From assembly GCF_002836745.1 (NCBI RefSeq), contig NZ_PJAR01000032.1:1-64000 (forward strand): 64,000 nt of DNA. Direction: 5' to 3'. The notes beneath the pieces are model-generated. The model saw only the letters and a list, made by a program, of their open reading frames with translations, made no database searches and was not told the origin of the DNA. Source of the DNA: Glaciecola sp. 33A (lineage in GTDB: Bacteria > Pseudomonadota > Gammaproteobacteria > Enterobacterales > Alteromonadaceae). The position numbers and the translations under genes were made by a program. Within the stretch, counting starts at the first letter, position 1; each line of letters opens with the position of its first letter. Shown here piece after piece: positions 24,548 through 33,641 of this stretch.

Positions 24548-26419
24548 ATGCAAAAAATTATTCTTGTTGGTAAGCCTAATTCTGGCAAAAGTCTGCTGTT
24601 CAATCAATTAACCGGACTAAGGCAAAAAGTCGCTAATTTTCCGGGTGTTACCGTTGAGCTAAAAAGCGGTGTTTTTAAAGCATATCGGCACACTGCCAAT
24701 CCCCAAAGCGGCGAAGTTCTGGATGCTAGAAAGCAGTTTGAACTCATCGATTATCCCGGCACGTATTCCTTAAAATCATGGTCAAAAGACGAAGCAATCG
24801 CTATCGAGCAACTGCTCGCTGCAATGTCAGATGAAAAGACCAGTGTGATTTTATGCAACCTCGATGCAACTCGCATGGAGCGTTCACTAGTGTTCGCCTT
24901 ACAAGTTCAGCAAATTGCGAGGCAGCATAATAAAACAGTGGTATTTACATTAAACATGGTTGATGAGCTTTTACGCTTCAACCATAACCTTGACACTATT
25001 AAGCTAAGTGAAAAGTTGGGAAGTCCTGTTTATGCGGTGTCTGCCAAAACCCTAATTGGGATTAGTGACTTGCAAAAAGGACTGAGTAAAATTGCTATTT
25101 CGCCACAGGAGTATCGGGTAAAGCCAACTGATATTAATCAGCAGTCTTTTGCCATTGCCGCTAAAATTCTCGCCAAGGAATTTGCAATTCCAGCTGATGT
25201 TGTGCTTAAAAGGCAAAATACAATAGATCGCTTTTTGCTCAATTCGGTGTTTGGTGGTATTGCCTTTTTACTCATTATGTTCTTTTTGTTTCAAAGTATT
25301 TTTACGTGGGCTGCGCCGCTAATGGATGCAACAGAGGACGCCATTGGCTTCCTTGCTGGAGTTGTTTCCGAGTTTTTACGCGAGGGCGTAGTAAACGACT
25401 TTATGACTGACGCGGTATTTGGAGGCTTTGGCTCATTTCTTGTTTTTGTGCCACAAATAATGATACTAACACTCATTATTGGCCTGTTAGAGGACAGTGG
25501 CTATTTGGCACGAGCGGCACTTATTTGTCATAAGCCTTTGAGCTTTTTTGGTTTGTCAGGCCGCAGCTTTATTCCTTATTTATCCGGTCATGCCTGTGCA
25601 ATACCAGCAATATTAGCCGCAAGGACGATTGAGTCTCCCCGTAAACGCTTCGTGACCATGCTTACCGTTCCTCTTATGTCTTGTTCGGCTAGGTTACCTG
25701 TTTATGCACTCTTAATTGCTGTTCTTGTGCCTGATGTTAGTTATTTAGGGGGCTGGGTCAACTTGCAAGGCGCTATGTTTTTTGTGTTGTATTTATCTGG
25801 CATTTTAACCGCACTTATTGTCAGTAGTGTGCTCAATAAAATGACCGAAGGGTCCAAAGAGCTTCAAGATATGCCCTTTATACTAGAACTACCTTCGTAT
25901 CGATTACCCCATTGGCAGCCCTTGTTTTATCGAGTTGTTAACAGTGGTACTCAATTTGTTAAGCGGGCTGGTCCTATCATTTTTGCGGTGTCTTTGATTA
26001 TTTGGACTTTAGGGTATTTTCCAAATAACGGTGATTTGCAAAACTCTTACTTGTCGGCAATTGGGCAATGGATTGAGCCTGTTTTCACGCCTTTGGGTTT
26101 AGATTGGCGTTATGGTGTTGCGATCTTAGTTTCATTTTTGGCGCGTGAATTATTAGTTGGTGTGTTGGGTACGATGTTTAGTATGCAAAACGCCGATGAT
26201 AATATTGCAGGCTTGGCTGCAAACCTCGAGGCTGATGGTCTTTCGCTAGCATCCGGTGTGGCTTTACTCGGGTTTTATGTTATTGCATTGCAATGCGTCG
26301 CTACCGTTGCAACACTTAAGTCTGAACTGGGTAAAAGTCGTTACGCATGGGGCGCTTTTGTGGCCTATGGAGTGCTTGCTTATTTTGTTTCTATGTTGTT
26401 ATACACGGTTTTATCCTAA
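24548..26419 (+). CDS. feoB: Ferrous iron transporter FeoB
   Basis: The product is 623 aa. The N-terminal G domain has G1 GKPNSGKS (8-15), a G2 Thr in FPGVTVE, G3 DYPG (about 67-70) and an NMVD G4. The membrane part (about 225-620) has the two gate-type repeats, including SGHACAIPAI and SCSARLPVYALLIAV with the conserved Cys. It is somewhat shorter than E. coli FeoB (773 aa), as in the compact marine gammaproteobacterial type. It moves Fe2+ into the cytoplasm. No feoC is seen. The Fur box upstream predicts induction on iron limitation. Confidence 0.95.
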   Translation: MQKIILVGKPNSGKSLLFNQLTGLRQKVANFPGVTVELKSGVFKAYRHTANPQSGEVLDARKQFELIDYPGTYSLKSWSKDEAIAIEQLLAAMSDEKTSVILCNLDATRMERSLVFALQVQQIARQHNKTVVFTLNMVDELLRFNHNLDTIKLSEKLGSPVYAVSAKTLIGISDLQKGLSKIAISPQEYRVKPTDINQQSFAIAAKILAKEFAIPADVVLKRQNTIDRFLLNSVFGGIAFLLIMFFLFQSIFTWAAPLMDATEDAIGFLAGVVSEFLREGVVNDFMTDAVFGGFGSFLVFVPQIMILTLIIGLLEDSGYLARAALICHKPLSFFGLSGRSFIPYLSGHACAIPAILAARTIESPRKRFVTMLTVPLMSCSARLPVYALLIAVLVPDVSYLGGWVNLQGAMFFVLYLSGILTALIVSSVLNKMTEGSKELQDMPFILELPSYRLPHWQPLFYRVVNSGTQFVKRAGPIIFAVSLIIWTLGYFPNNGDLQNSYLSAIGQWIEPVFTPLGLDWRYGVAILVSFLARELLVGVLGTMFSMQNADDNIAGLAANLEADGLSLASGVALLGFYVIALQCVATVATLKSELGKSRYAWGAFVAYGVLAYFVSMLLYTVLS

Positions 26420-26637
26420 CACTTATTGTCTATCGCTCTCATCGTAGTTAACAGCCGTTTGGTGCCTGTACTAGGTCATTGTGACCGAATGATGAATGCG
26501 CCCTAATAAAGCAAAATTGTGCAAGTTTGGTGCGAGAAACATGCTTTCGATTGTTTCTATATCTCTAACTATATGAAAATATTGTAAAAAATATATTGGC
26601 ATATTTAGTGAATATAATTATTAGTTACAACGGCGGT

Positions 26638-26693
26638 TGCAATAGCATGGCATCAGATCGTAGCTCACCGTTTTAGTCTGATTGCACTTTTTT
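26638..26693 (+). terminator. Terminator-like hairpin in the nirB leader (upstream)
   Basis: The right arm TCTGATTGCA (26677-26686) can pair with TGCAAT (26638-26643) plus ATCAGA (26652-26657), with an 8-nt bulge, and is followed by C and six T. An alternative pairing AACGG (26629-26633) with CCGTT (26668-26672) competes with it. It could end feoB transcripts or act as a first attenuator. Confidence 0.4.
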
Positions 26694-26762
26694 AGGCACC
26701 CATACAATAGCCTAGCGTTGAATTTTACAGTCAGTCATTGCAAGCGCAAAACCAACATATTT

Positions 26763-26791
26763 TATAGTCAACCGATGACGGTTGATTTATA
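26763..26791 (+). promoter_or_regulatory. ANTAR-type (NasT) hairpin in the nirB leader
   Basis: Upper stem TCAACC/GGTTGA with six-nucleotide loop GATGAC (26768-26785); lower stem TATA/TATA across a small internal loop. ANTAR targets have hexaloops with A at position 1 and G at position 4: here G4 is kept but position 1 is G. It sits 13 nt before the terminator. Confidence 0.5.
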
Positions 26792-26803
26792 ACGGCAACG
26801 AAG

Positions 26804-26839
26804 CCCGCAGCAGATCATTGATCGACTGTGGGTTTTTTT
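26804..26839 (+). terminator. Leader terminator before nirB
   Basis: Stem CCCGCAG (26804-26810) with CTGTGGG (26826-26832), inner GATC/GATC pair, then seven T (26833-26839). It lies 22 bp before the nirB ATG, so it must be read through for expression. Confidence 0.75.
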
Positions 26840-26861
26840 ATGCCTGAAAAAGGAAAGAAAG

Positions 26862-29426
26862 ATGGCGAAGTCAATTATTAGTAGCGCTCCTAAAGACAAT
26901 ATCGTGGTTATTGGCAACGGCATGGTCGGGCATCATTTTGTACAGCAATTGCGAGCACAAAGCCCAGATACCTCCATTCGAGTGTTGTCGGGCGAGCCAC
27001 GTTTAGCCTATGACCGAGTTCATTTATCTGAATTTTTCAGTGGTAAAACCGCTGATGACTTAGCAATGACCACACCTGCGGAATATGCGTCACTCAACGT
27101 GAGTTTTCATACTGAGGCTTGGGTAACAACTATTGATAAAGTAAGCAAAATAGTCACCATCAAAACCGGTCAACAGTTTTGCTACGACAAACTTGTTTTA
27201 GCAACGGGTTCATACCCTTTTGTTCCTCCTATTCCTGGTAACCAGCAACAGCATTGTTTGGTGTACCGCACAATTGAGGACCTTTATGATATTCAAGCCT
27301 CCGCACAGGTCAGTAAAATAGGCGTTGTTGTTGGCGGCGGCCTATTAGGTTTGGAAGCAGCGAATGCGCTCAAGGAAGCCGGTCTTGAAACACATGTTGT
27401 CGAATTTGCACCGCAGTTAATGGCGGTGCAACTAGATACCTCAGGTGGCCGATTGCTACGAGACAACATCAGTGCACTTGGCGTTGAAGTGCACACTCAA
27501 AAAGCGACCCAAGAAATTGTTGCCGGTGATAACTGCAGATATCGTATGAATTTTGCTGATGGTACCTTCCTAGAAACTGACATGATCCTCTTTTCTGCAG
27601 GTATTCGTCCCAGTGATTCTCTCGCTAAAGCGCATGACTTAGCCATGGGGGAACGCGGAGGTATTGTGATTGATGATTATTGTTTAACCTCAGATAAACA
27701 TATTTATGCAGTCGGTGAGTGTGCGCTTTGGCAGCAACGAATATTTGGCTTAGTTGCACCGGGTTATACGATGGCCCGAGCCGCGGTATCGCATATTCTG
27801 AATGGCGAATCTGATAAAACACTTAAGTTTGAGGGTGCTGACATGAGCACGAAACTCAAGCTGATGGGTGTTGAAGTTGGTTCGATTGGTGATGCTCACG
27901 CGAAAACCCTGAACGCACTGTCTTATACTTATGAGAACCAGCCTCTGGGCGTATACAAGAAAATAGTGGTTGATGGTACACAAACTAAACTGCTTGGTGC
28001 AGTGTTAGTCGGTGATACAAGTGACTACGATACGTTACTTCAATACGCACTTAATGCGATTGATTTACCTGAATTCCCAGAATCATTAATCCTGCCTTTT
28101 ACCGGAGATGCATCCCCTGCAATAGGCGCTGACGCTTTGCCCATGGCCGCAACAATATGCTCTTGTCACAATGTCTCCAAGGGCGACATTGTGACTGCAA
28201 TAGACCAAGGTAGTTGTACGCTCAGTAGCGTTAGGTCTTGTACCAAAGCCAGTTCTGGCTGCGGCGGTTGCGCTGCATTGTTGAAGAAAGTGGTTGATAC
28301 TGAGCTTGGTAAGCGCGGTGTGGAGGTGAAAAAAGATGTCTGCGAACATTTTGCCCACTCACGTCAGGAATTATTTCATATCGTGAAAGTTGAGAGCATC
28401 ACCTCCTTCGATGTATTAATCGGGGAACATGGCAAGGGTCTAGGCTGCGAGATATGTAAACCCCTGTCGGCGTCTATTTTTGCGTCGGTTTATAATGATT
28501 TTATTTTACAAAAAGAACACCTAGGTCTGCAAGATACCAATGATATTTTCCTTGGCAATATGCAAAAGGACGGCACTTATTCAGTTGTGCCTCGCGTTCC
28601 TGCTGGCGAAATAACACCTGAAAAGCTGATCCTACTGGGTGAAGTTGCGCGCGACTATCGTCTTTACACAAAAATTACGGGAGGCCAACGGGTGGATTTA
28701 TTTGGAGCTCGGGTCGAAGACTTGCCCGATATTTGGGAACGCCTTGTCGGGGGTGGTTTTGAAACCGGACATGCCTATGCGAAATCGCTGCGCACGGTAA
28801 AGTCTTGTGTCGGCAGCACATGGTGTCGCTTTGGAGTGCAAGATTCAGTTGGTCAGGCCATCGACCTAGAAAACCGCTATAAAGGGTTGCGTGCGCCACA
28901 TAAGATTAAATTTGGTGTATCCGGTTGCACTCGGGAATGTGCCGAAGCACAAAGCAAAGACATAGGCATTATTGCTACAGAAAACGGATGGAACTTATAC
29001 GTCTGCGGTAACGGTGGAATGAAACCAAGACACGGAGATTTATTCGCAATCGATCTAGACACTAAAACCCTGGTCAAATACATCGATAGAATATTGTCTT
29101 TTTACATCAAAACAGCAGATCGTTTGCAACGCACGTCCGTTTGGATGGATAACATGGAAGGTGGGTTAGGCTACCTTCAAGACGTGGTTATTAATGATGC
29201 CTTGGGCATTGCAAGTGAGCTCGAGGCACAAATGCAAAATGTTGTAGATACGTACCAATGTGAATGGAAAACCACGGTTGAAAATCCGCAGCTGCGTAAA
29301 CGCTTCCGCCAGTTTGTTAACAGCAATCAGGCAGACAACAACATCACGTTTGTGCAACAACGCGGTCAAATCAGACCCGCGACTGAAGAAGAAAAAAATA
29401 CCATTGATATTGTAGAACGGGTGTAG
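26862..29426 (+). CDS. nirB: Nitrite reductase [NAD(P)H] large subunit
   Basis: The product is 854 aa, the normal length. The N-terminal FAD/NAD(P)H oxidoreductase part has VVIGNGMVGHHF (about 15-26) and GVVVGGGLLGLEAANAL (about 155). A BFD-like [2Fe-2S] site follows (CSCHNVSKGD and SCTKASSGCGGC, about 435-470). The C-terminal sulfite/nitrite reductase half has the siroheme and [4Fe-4S] cysteines in KSCVGSTWCRFG (about 647) and SGCTRECAEA (about 688). It reduces nitrite to ammonium in the cytoplasm with six electrons from NAD(P)H. AAGGAAAG precedes the ATG. It is the first gene of the nirB-nirD-nasA-cobA run. Confidence 0.97.
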   Translation: MAKSIISSAPKDNIVVIGNGMVGHHFVQQLRAQSPDTSIRVLSGEPRLAYDRVHLSEFFSGKTADDLAMTTPAEYASLNVSFHTEAWVTTIDKVSKIVTIKTGQQFCYDKLVLATGSYPFVPPIPGNQQQHCLVYRTIEDLYDIQASAQVSKIGVVVGGGLLGLEAANALKEAGLETHVVEFAPQLMAVQLDTSGGRLLRDNISALGVEVHTQKATQEIVAGDNCRYRMNFADGTFLETDMILFSAGIRPSDSLAKAHDLAMGERGGIVIDDYCLTSDKHIYAVGECALWQQRIFGLVAPGYTMARAAVSHILNGESDKTLKFEGADMSTKLKLMGVEVGSIGDAHAKTLNALSYTYENQPLGVYKKIVVDGTQTKLLGAVLVGDTSDYDTLLQYALNAIDLPEFPESLILPFTGDASPAIGADALPMAATICSCHNVSKGDIVTAIDQGSCTLSSVRSCTKASSGCGGCAALLKKVVDTELGKRGVEVKKDVCEHFAHSRQELFHIVKVESITSFDVLIGEHGKGLGCEICKPLSASIFASVYNDFILQKEHLGLQDTNDIFLGNMQKDGTYSVVPRVPAGEITPEKLILLGEVARDYRLYTKITGGQRVDLFGARVEDLPDIWERLVGGGFETGHAYAKSLRTVKSCVGSTWCRFGVQDSVGQAIDLENRYKGLRAPHKIKFGVSGCTRECAEAQSKDIGIIATENGWNLYVCGNGGMKPRHGDLFAIDLDTKTLVKYIDRILSFYIKTADRLQRTSVWMDNMEGGLGYLQDVVINDALGIASELEAQMQNVVDTYQCEWKTTVENPQLRKRFRQFVNSNQADNNITFVQQRGQIRPATEEEKNTIDIVERV

Positions 29427-29472
29427 GAAAAAGCGCATAAGTACAGCAATAACTAACCAAGCGAGAAACGTA

Positions 29473-29955
29473 ATGACAAATGCACTTACTAAGCATCAAC
29501 AGAACGAGAGCGGTACAATTGACCCAGATAGCATAACGAGTATAGCCAAGACGCCGTTATGCATTTCTCAGATAAGCACGAATGAGATGGAGGGCGAACA
29601 GTCTATGCAAAGAGTCTGTGAATTATCCGATCTTGCACCCAACTCAGGTGTGTGCGCCTTGATTAATGATGTCCAAGTCGCCATCTTCCAACTAGTCGAT
29701 AGTAAAAGCCAGACAAGCGTCTATGCCTTAAGCAATTGGGACCCAATAGGTAAAGCAAATGTTATGTATAGAGGGCTCATAGGTTCTATTTCAGATGAGC
29801 CTGTGATTTGCTCTCCTTTATACAAACAGCACTATTCGTTAGTGACGGGGCGCTGTTTTGAAAGTGAAGAGATGCATTTGTCGGTCTATAGGTGTGTTGT
29901 TGAAAATCAGCATGTTTTTGTTGATCTCGCTGATCTCGCGACATTTGCTGCATAG
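29473..29955 (+). CDS. nirD: Nitrite reductase small subunit
   Basis: The product is 160 aa. The Rieske-like fold begins near residue 43 (QRVCELSDLAPNSGVCALINDVQVAIF), with SNWDPIGKANVMYRGLIGS and CSPLYKQHYSLVTGRCFE. As in other NirD proteins the Rieske Cys/His iron-sulfur ligands are not conserved. About 40 extra N-terminal residues precede the domain; a start at 29587 would give the usual length, but neither start has a strong ribosome binding site. It partners NirB. It is 46 bp after nirB. Confidence 0.93.
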   Translation: MTNALTKHQQNESGTIDPDSITSIAKTPLCISQISTNEMEGEQSMQRVCELSDLAPNSGVCALINDVQVAIFQLVDSKSQTSVYALSNWDPIGKANVMYRGLIGSISDEPVICSPLYKQHYSLVTGRCFESEEMHLSVYRCVVENQHVFVDLADLATFAA

Positions 29956-29972
29956 CTCTGGCAGATACAAAA

Positions 29973-32735
29973 ATGTTGATTCAAAACAATTCTTTGGCAA
30001 AGGTAATCCAAACAACCTGTCCATATTGTGGTGTGGGTTGCGGTATTGATGTTGACGCTAAGGCTCTAACTCTCGTCGGCTCGGCTGCTCATCCTGCTAA
30101 TGTTGGTCGGTTGTGTGTCAAAGGCGCCCATCTTCTTGAAACAATCTCACCTGAAGGGCGCTTGTTGCAGCCTGCTATTAATGGTCAAACTGTGTCTTGG
30201 GATGAGGCGACCTCGTTGGTTGCATTAAGACTTCAACAAACCATTGCTGAATATGGTCCAGACTCAGTCGCATTCTATGTCTCAGGCCAGCTTCTTACTG
30301 AAGACTACTATGTCGCCAATAAACTAATGAAGGGCTTCCTAGGCAGTGCCAATATTGACACTAATTCCCGCCTTTGCATGTCCTCAGCGGTTGCCGGCTA
30401 TAAACGTGCTTTCGGCGCAGATGTCGTTCCATGCAGCTATGAAGATATAGAGCAAACAGAATTACTCGTGCTAATCGGGTCTAATGCTGCGTGGACACAT
30501 CCAGTGCTTTTTCAGCGCATGGAGCAAGCAAAAAAATCTAATCCAGCGATGAAAATAGTGGTTGTTGACCCAAGAATAACGGCGTCAACCGCGCAATCTG
30601 ATTTGGATCTACATATAAAGTCCGGTACTGACACTATATTGTTTAACGGGCTACTGAACTACTTAAAACAAAAAGAGGCCGTTGATCGTTGTTTTGTTTT
30701 AGAAAATACCGACTTTGCAGACGCCGCATTTAGTGCGGCAGAACCTTATTCACCTGAAAAAGTAAGTGAGCTGTGCGATATTGAGCATGCCAAAGTCCTT
30801 TGTTTTTTCGAATGGTTTGCCGCGTCAACCTCCGCCATTTCATTTTATTCGATGGGTATTAACCAATCCGTTTCAGGTGTAGATAATGCAAACGCCATTA
30901 TTAACTGTCACCTTGCGACGGGTAAAATTGGCAAACCAGGAAGTGGTCCTTTCTCAATAACGGGTCAACCGAATGCGATGGGGGGCAGGGAGGTTGGCGG
31001 TCTATCCAATATGCTAGCTGCGCATATGGAGATTGAGGACAAACAGCACAATGCACTCGTAGAACGCTTTTGGTTAGCTGAAAATATGGTTAAAACCAAT
31101 GGACTAAAAGCAGTAGATATGTTTGAAAAGTTGCATAAAGGTGACATTAAGTTTATCTGGATAATGGCCACAAACCCAGTGGTGAGTATGCCTAATCGGC
31201 AAAAAATTGAAGAAGCACTGCTCGGATGCGATACCGTTGTAGTGTCGGACACGGTGAGTAAAAACGACACACTTAAGTTTGCAAATATTGTATTACCAGC
31301 GACAGGCTGGTCTGAAAAGGACGGTACTGTTACCAATTCCGAACGCAGAATATCAAGACAACGAGCGATATTTTCGCCCACCGGGCTAGCTCGACATGAT
31401 TGGCAAATTATTTGCGATGTTGCTGCTAAAATGGGGTATCAAAAAGCATTTGCATTCACTCATGTTAGCCAGATCTTTGCTGAGCATGCGCAGCTTACCG
31501 CCTTTGAGAATGATGGTGAACGTGCTCTTGATCTATCTGCACTTGCGGATCTGACTAAACAACAGTATGACGCCTTGCAACCCATTCAATGGCCAGTAAA
31601 CAAAGCGAATCCGAAGGGCTCATCGAGAATGTTTATGGATAATAAATTCTTTACCGATAACCGTAAGGCTAAATTCGTCGCGATCTTGCCAAAAGCGCCA
31701 GAGCAATTTACTTGTAACGCGTTTCCGCTGGTATTAAATACCGGACGCGTTCGTGACCAATGGCACACAATGACAAGAACCGGTAACGCGGCTCGCCTAC
31801 ATCAACATACTGCCCAGGCGGAACTAAGCATTCATCCAATGGATGCTGCAATTCTATGTTTGAATGAGGGCGATTTAGTGTCACTTCGCGCGCAACATAG
31901 TCCACTGCCGGTTATTCTGCCTACCCTCATATCAAAAAACCAAAGGAAAGGTGAGTTGTTCGCTCCAATTCATTGGTCTAAGACTTGGTCATCCCATGTC
32001 AATATAACGAGCTTATTTACCGATGCTAATGATAAAATTTCAGGACAACCTGAGCTCAAACATGCGGCAGTGAGCTTAAACAAAACGGGGGTAAAAGCGC
32101 AAGGCTCTTTATTTTCTCGCCATGAATTGCCCGAATTATTAGTCAATGAAATTTGTGATTATTGGGTCAAAATTAAATTAGAAAATGGCTATCAGTATCA
32201 TATTGCTTTGCTGGGTGCATTTGAAAAGCTGAGTGCTGTTGAAGCTAAAAATACGCGTGACACCTCAGACCCAATTAGTTTGAGCAATTGGTACGCTCAA
32301 ATAAGTGCTCATATTATACAAGATTCTGAAATTCAAACACTGGCGTCAGCTTCCCAGCTTATCGCTGTTAACATTGATCAAGAAGCGCTTTCTATGCTCG
32401 TTGTTTTGCATATGCATGGCAAAAACGCGGTTAGCGATGTTCTTGAATATCAAATAGACGCCAACTGGTTAAGCATGTTGCTAGGCAAGGATGTAGTTTG
32501 TGCGAGCGATATTCGCGATTTATTAAGAAATTGTCCCGCTGAAGAATTCACTCAAGGTAAATTAATCTGCAGCTGCTTCAGTGTGCGCGAGAAAACCATT
32601 AGTGATGCGATTTCTCGGGGTTGCAACACTGTTGATAATCTGGGTAAACAACTAAAGTGTGGTACCAATTGTGGTTCATGTAAGTCTGAATTATCAACCT
32701 TGATTAAAGTGACACAAATAGCGGAGCCAACATGA
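29973..32735 (+). CDS. nasA: Assimilatory nitrate reductase catalytic subunit, with C-terminal [2Fe-2S] domain
   Basis: The product is 920 aa. An N-terminal [4Fe-4S] site has Cys16, Cys19, Cys23 and Cys48 (TTCPYCGVGCG and RLCVKG). The molybdopterin oxidoreductase domain follows, with the substrate region NSRLCMSSAVAGYKRAFGAD (about 130-150), and then the dinucleotide-binding domain (LNTGRVRDQWHTMTRTGNA, about 588). A BFD-like [2Fe-2S] domain is fused at the end (LICSCFSVREK and LKCGTNCGSCK, about 864-906), as in Klebsiella-type NasA. There is no signal peptide, so it is cytoplasmic. It reduces nitrate to nitrite and needs Mo-bis-MGD. The stop overlaps the cobA start (ATGA). Confidence 0.95.
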   Translation: MLIQNNSLAKVIQTTCPYCGVGCGIDVDAKALTLVGSAAHPANVGRLCVKGAHLLETISPEGRLLQPAINGQTVSWDEATSLVALRLQQTIAEYGPDSVAFYVSGQLLTEDYYVANKLMKGFLGSANIDTNSRLCMSSAVAGYKRAFGADVVPCSYEDIEQTELLVLIGSNAAWTHPVLFQRMEQAKKSNPAMKIVVVDPRITASTAQSDLDLHIKSGTDTILFNGLLNYLKQKEAVDRCFVLENTDFADAAFSAAEPYSPEKVSELCDIEHAKVLCFFEWFAASTSAISFYSMGINQSVSGVDNANAIINCHLATGKIGKPGSGPFSITGQPNAMGGREVGGLSNMLAAHMEIEDKQHNALVERFWLAENMVKTNGLKAVDMFEKLHKGDIKFIWIMATNPVVSMPNRQKIEEALLGCDTVVVSDTVSKNDTLKFANIVLPATGWSEKDGTVTNSERRISRQRAIFSPTGLARHDWQIICDVAAKMGYQKAFAFTHVSQIFAEHAQLTAFENDGERALDLSALADLTKQQYDALQPIQWPVNKANPKGSSRMFMDNKFFTDNRKAKFVAILPKAPEQFTCNAFPLVLNTGRVRDQWHTMTRTGNAARLHQHTAQAELSIHPMDAAILCLNEGDLVSLRAQHSPLPVILPTLISKNQRKGELFAPIHWSKTWSSHVNITSLFTDANDKISGQPELKHAAVSLNKTGVKAQGSLFSRHELPELLVNEICDYWVKIKLENGYQYHIALLGAFEKLSAVEAKNTRDTSDPISLSNWYAQISAHIIQDSEIQTLASASQLIAVNIDQEALSMLVVLHMHGKNAVSDVLEYQIDANWLSMLLGKDVVCASDIRDLLRNCPAEEFTQGKLICSCFSVREKTISDAISRGCNTVDNLGKQLKCGTNCGSCKSELSTLIKVTQIAEPT

Positions 32736-33625
32736 CCACATTAATGAATAACATAGTAAATGCAGGCATGGGCTTCTTTAAAGTAGGTTGGCAGCAACTT
32801 TGGATACCTTCCCAAAAATCCAGGGTGGTGGTGCACCGAGCTAAGCCGCATGCAAAAATAGGCTCTGTTGCTATTGTAGGTGCGGGCCCAGGCGATGCAG
32901 AACTATTAACAATTATGGCTTATAAAGCACTGCAAAATGCTGATGTTGTGCTGTTTGATTGGCTAGTAGATGAGTCAGTGTTAAGAATTATTCCAGCGCA
33001 TATTGAAAAAGAGTTTGTTGGTAAACGAGCGGGTAAACATAGCATGCAGCAGACAGATATTTGTCAGCGTATTTTACTGCATGCAATGGCGGGTAAAAGG
33101 GTGGTGCGCCTGAAAGGAGGCGATCCTGCCATATTTGCGCGCACCGTTGAAGAAACTCAAATGTTAAACCAATATAACGTGCCTTTTTGTATTATCCCGG
33201 GTATTACGTCGGCGTCCGGCGCATCAGCTTATACCGGTATTCCACTTACTCACAGAGAGTGCGCATCGTCGGTTAGATTTATTACGGCAAGTCTTAAAAT
33301 CCCATCTTCAGAACCGAATTGGAAAGAGTTGGTGAGTAGCAGTGAAAATCAAACAATGGTTTTCTATATGGGCTTAAAGAAACTTGATCTAATCTGCTGC
33401 CGACTAATTAATAATGGCCTTGCAACATCGTTTCCTGTCGCTGTCGTCGATAATGCATGTACGCCAATACAACGTACTGAAATTGGCACCATAGCAACAA
33501 TTACTCGACAAGTAGAAGAGGCTAAATTCAGTGGCCCCGCGATGATTGTGGTAGGTAAAGTTGTAGATTACAAGCAGGCCGTCACCTTGGCATTAATGTA
33601 TACTGTTGCAGTCAAGCCATATTAA
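32732..33625 (+). CDS. cobA: Uroporphyrinogen-III C-methyltransferase
   Basis: The product is 297 aa. About 40 extra N-terminal residues precede the SUMT domain: VAIVGAGPGDAELLTIMAYKAL (about 47), VRLKGGDPAIFAR (about 127), and PGITSASGASAYTGIPLTHR (about 160). It makes precorrin-2 from uroporphyrinogen III, the first step of siroheme, the NirB cofactor. It has no CysG dehydrogenase/chelatase domain. It overlaps nasA by 4 bp, so it is translationally coupled, a sensible place for a cofactor supply gene. Confidence 0.95.
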   Translation: MTTLMNNIVNAGMGFFKVGWQQLWIPSQKSRVVVHRAKPHAKIGSVAIVGAGPGDAELLTIMAYKALQNADVVLFDWLVDESVLRIIPAHIEKEFVGKRAGKHSMQQTDICQRILLHAMAGKRVVRLKGGDPAIFARTVEETQMLNQYNVPFCIIPGITSASGASAYTGIPLTHRECASSVRFITASLKIPSSEPNWKELVSSSENQTMVFYMGLKKLDLICCRLINNGLATSFPVAVVDNACTPIQRTEIGTIATITRQVEEAKFSGPAMIVVGKVVDYKQAVTLALMYTVAVKPY

Positions 33626-33641
33626 GGAGCTTAACCTAACC

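Larger units (their letters stand above)
26420..26861 (+). promoter_or_regulatory. Long 5' leader of the nirB nitrate/nitrite operon
   Basis: These 442 bp have no gene. They hold two terminator-like hairpins (26638-26693 and 26804-26839) and an ANTAR-like hairpin (26763-26791). The last terminator is followed directly by the nirB ribosome binding site, which implies control by antitermination through NasT encoded in the same cluster. Confidence 0.6.

Noticed and set aside
26577-26600. Sigma-54 promoter for nirB at TGGCATATTTAGTGAA (near 26598)
   Set aside because: The -24 GG is present but the -12 GC is missing (GA instead), so support is too weak.
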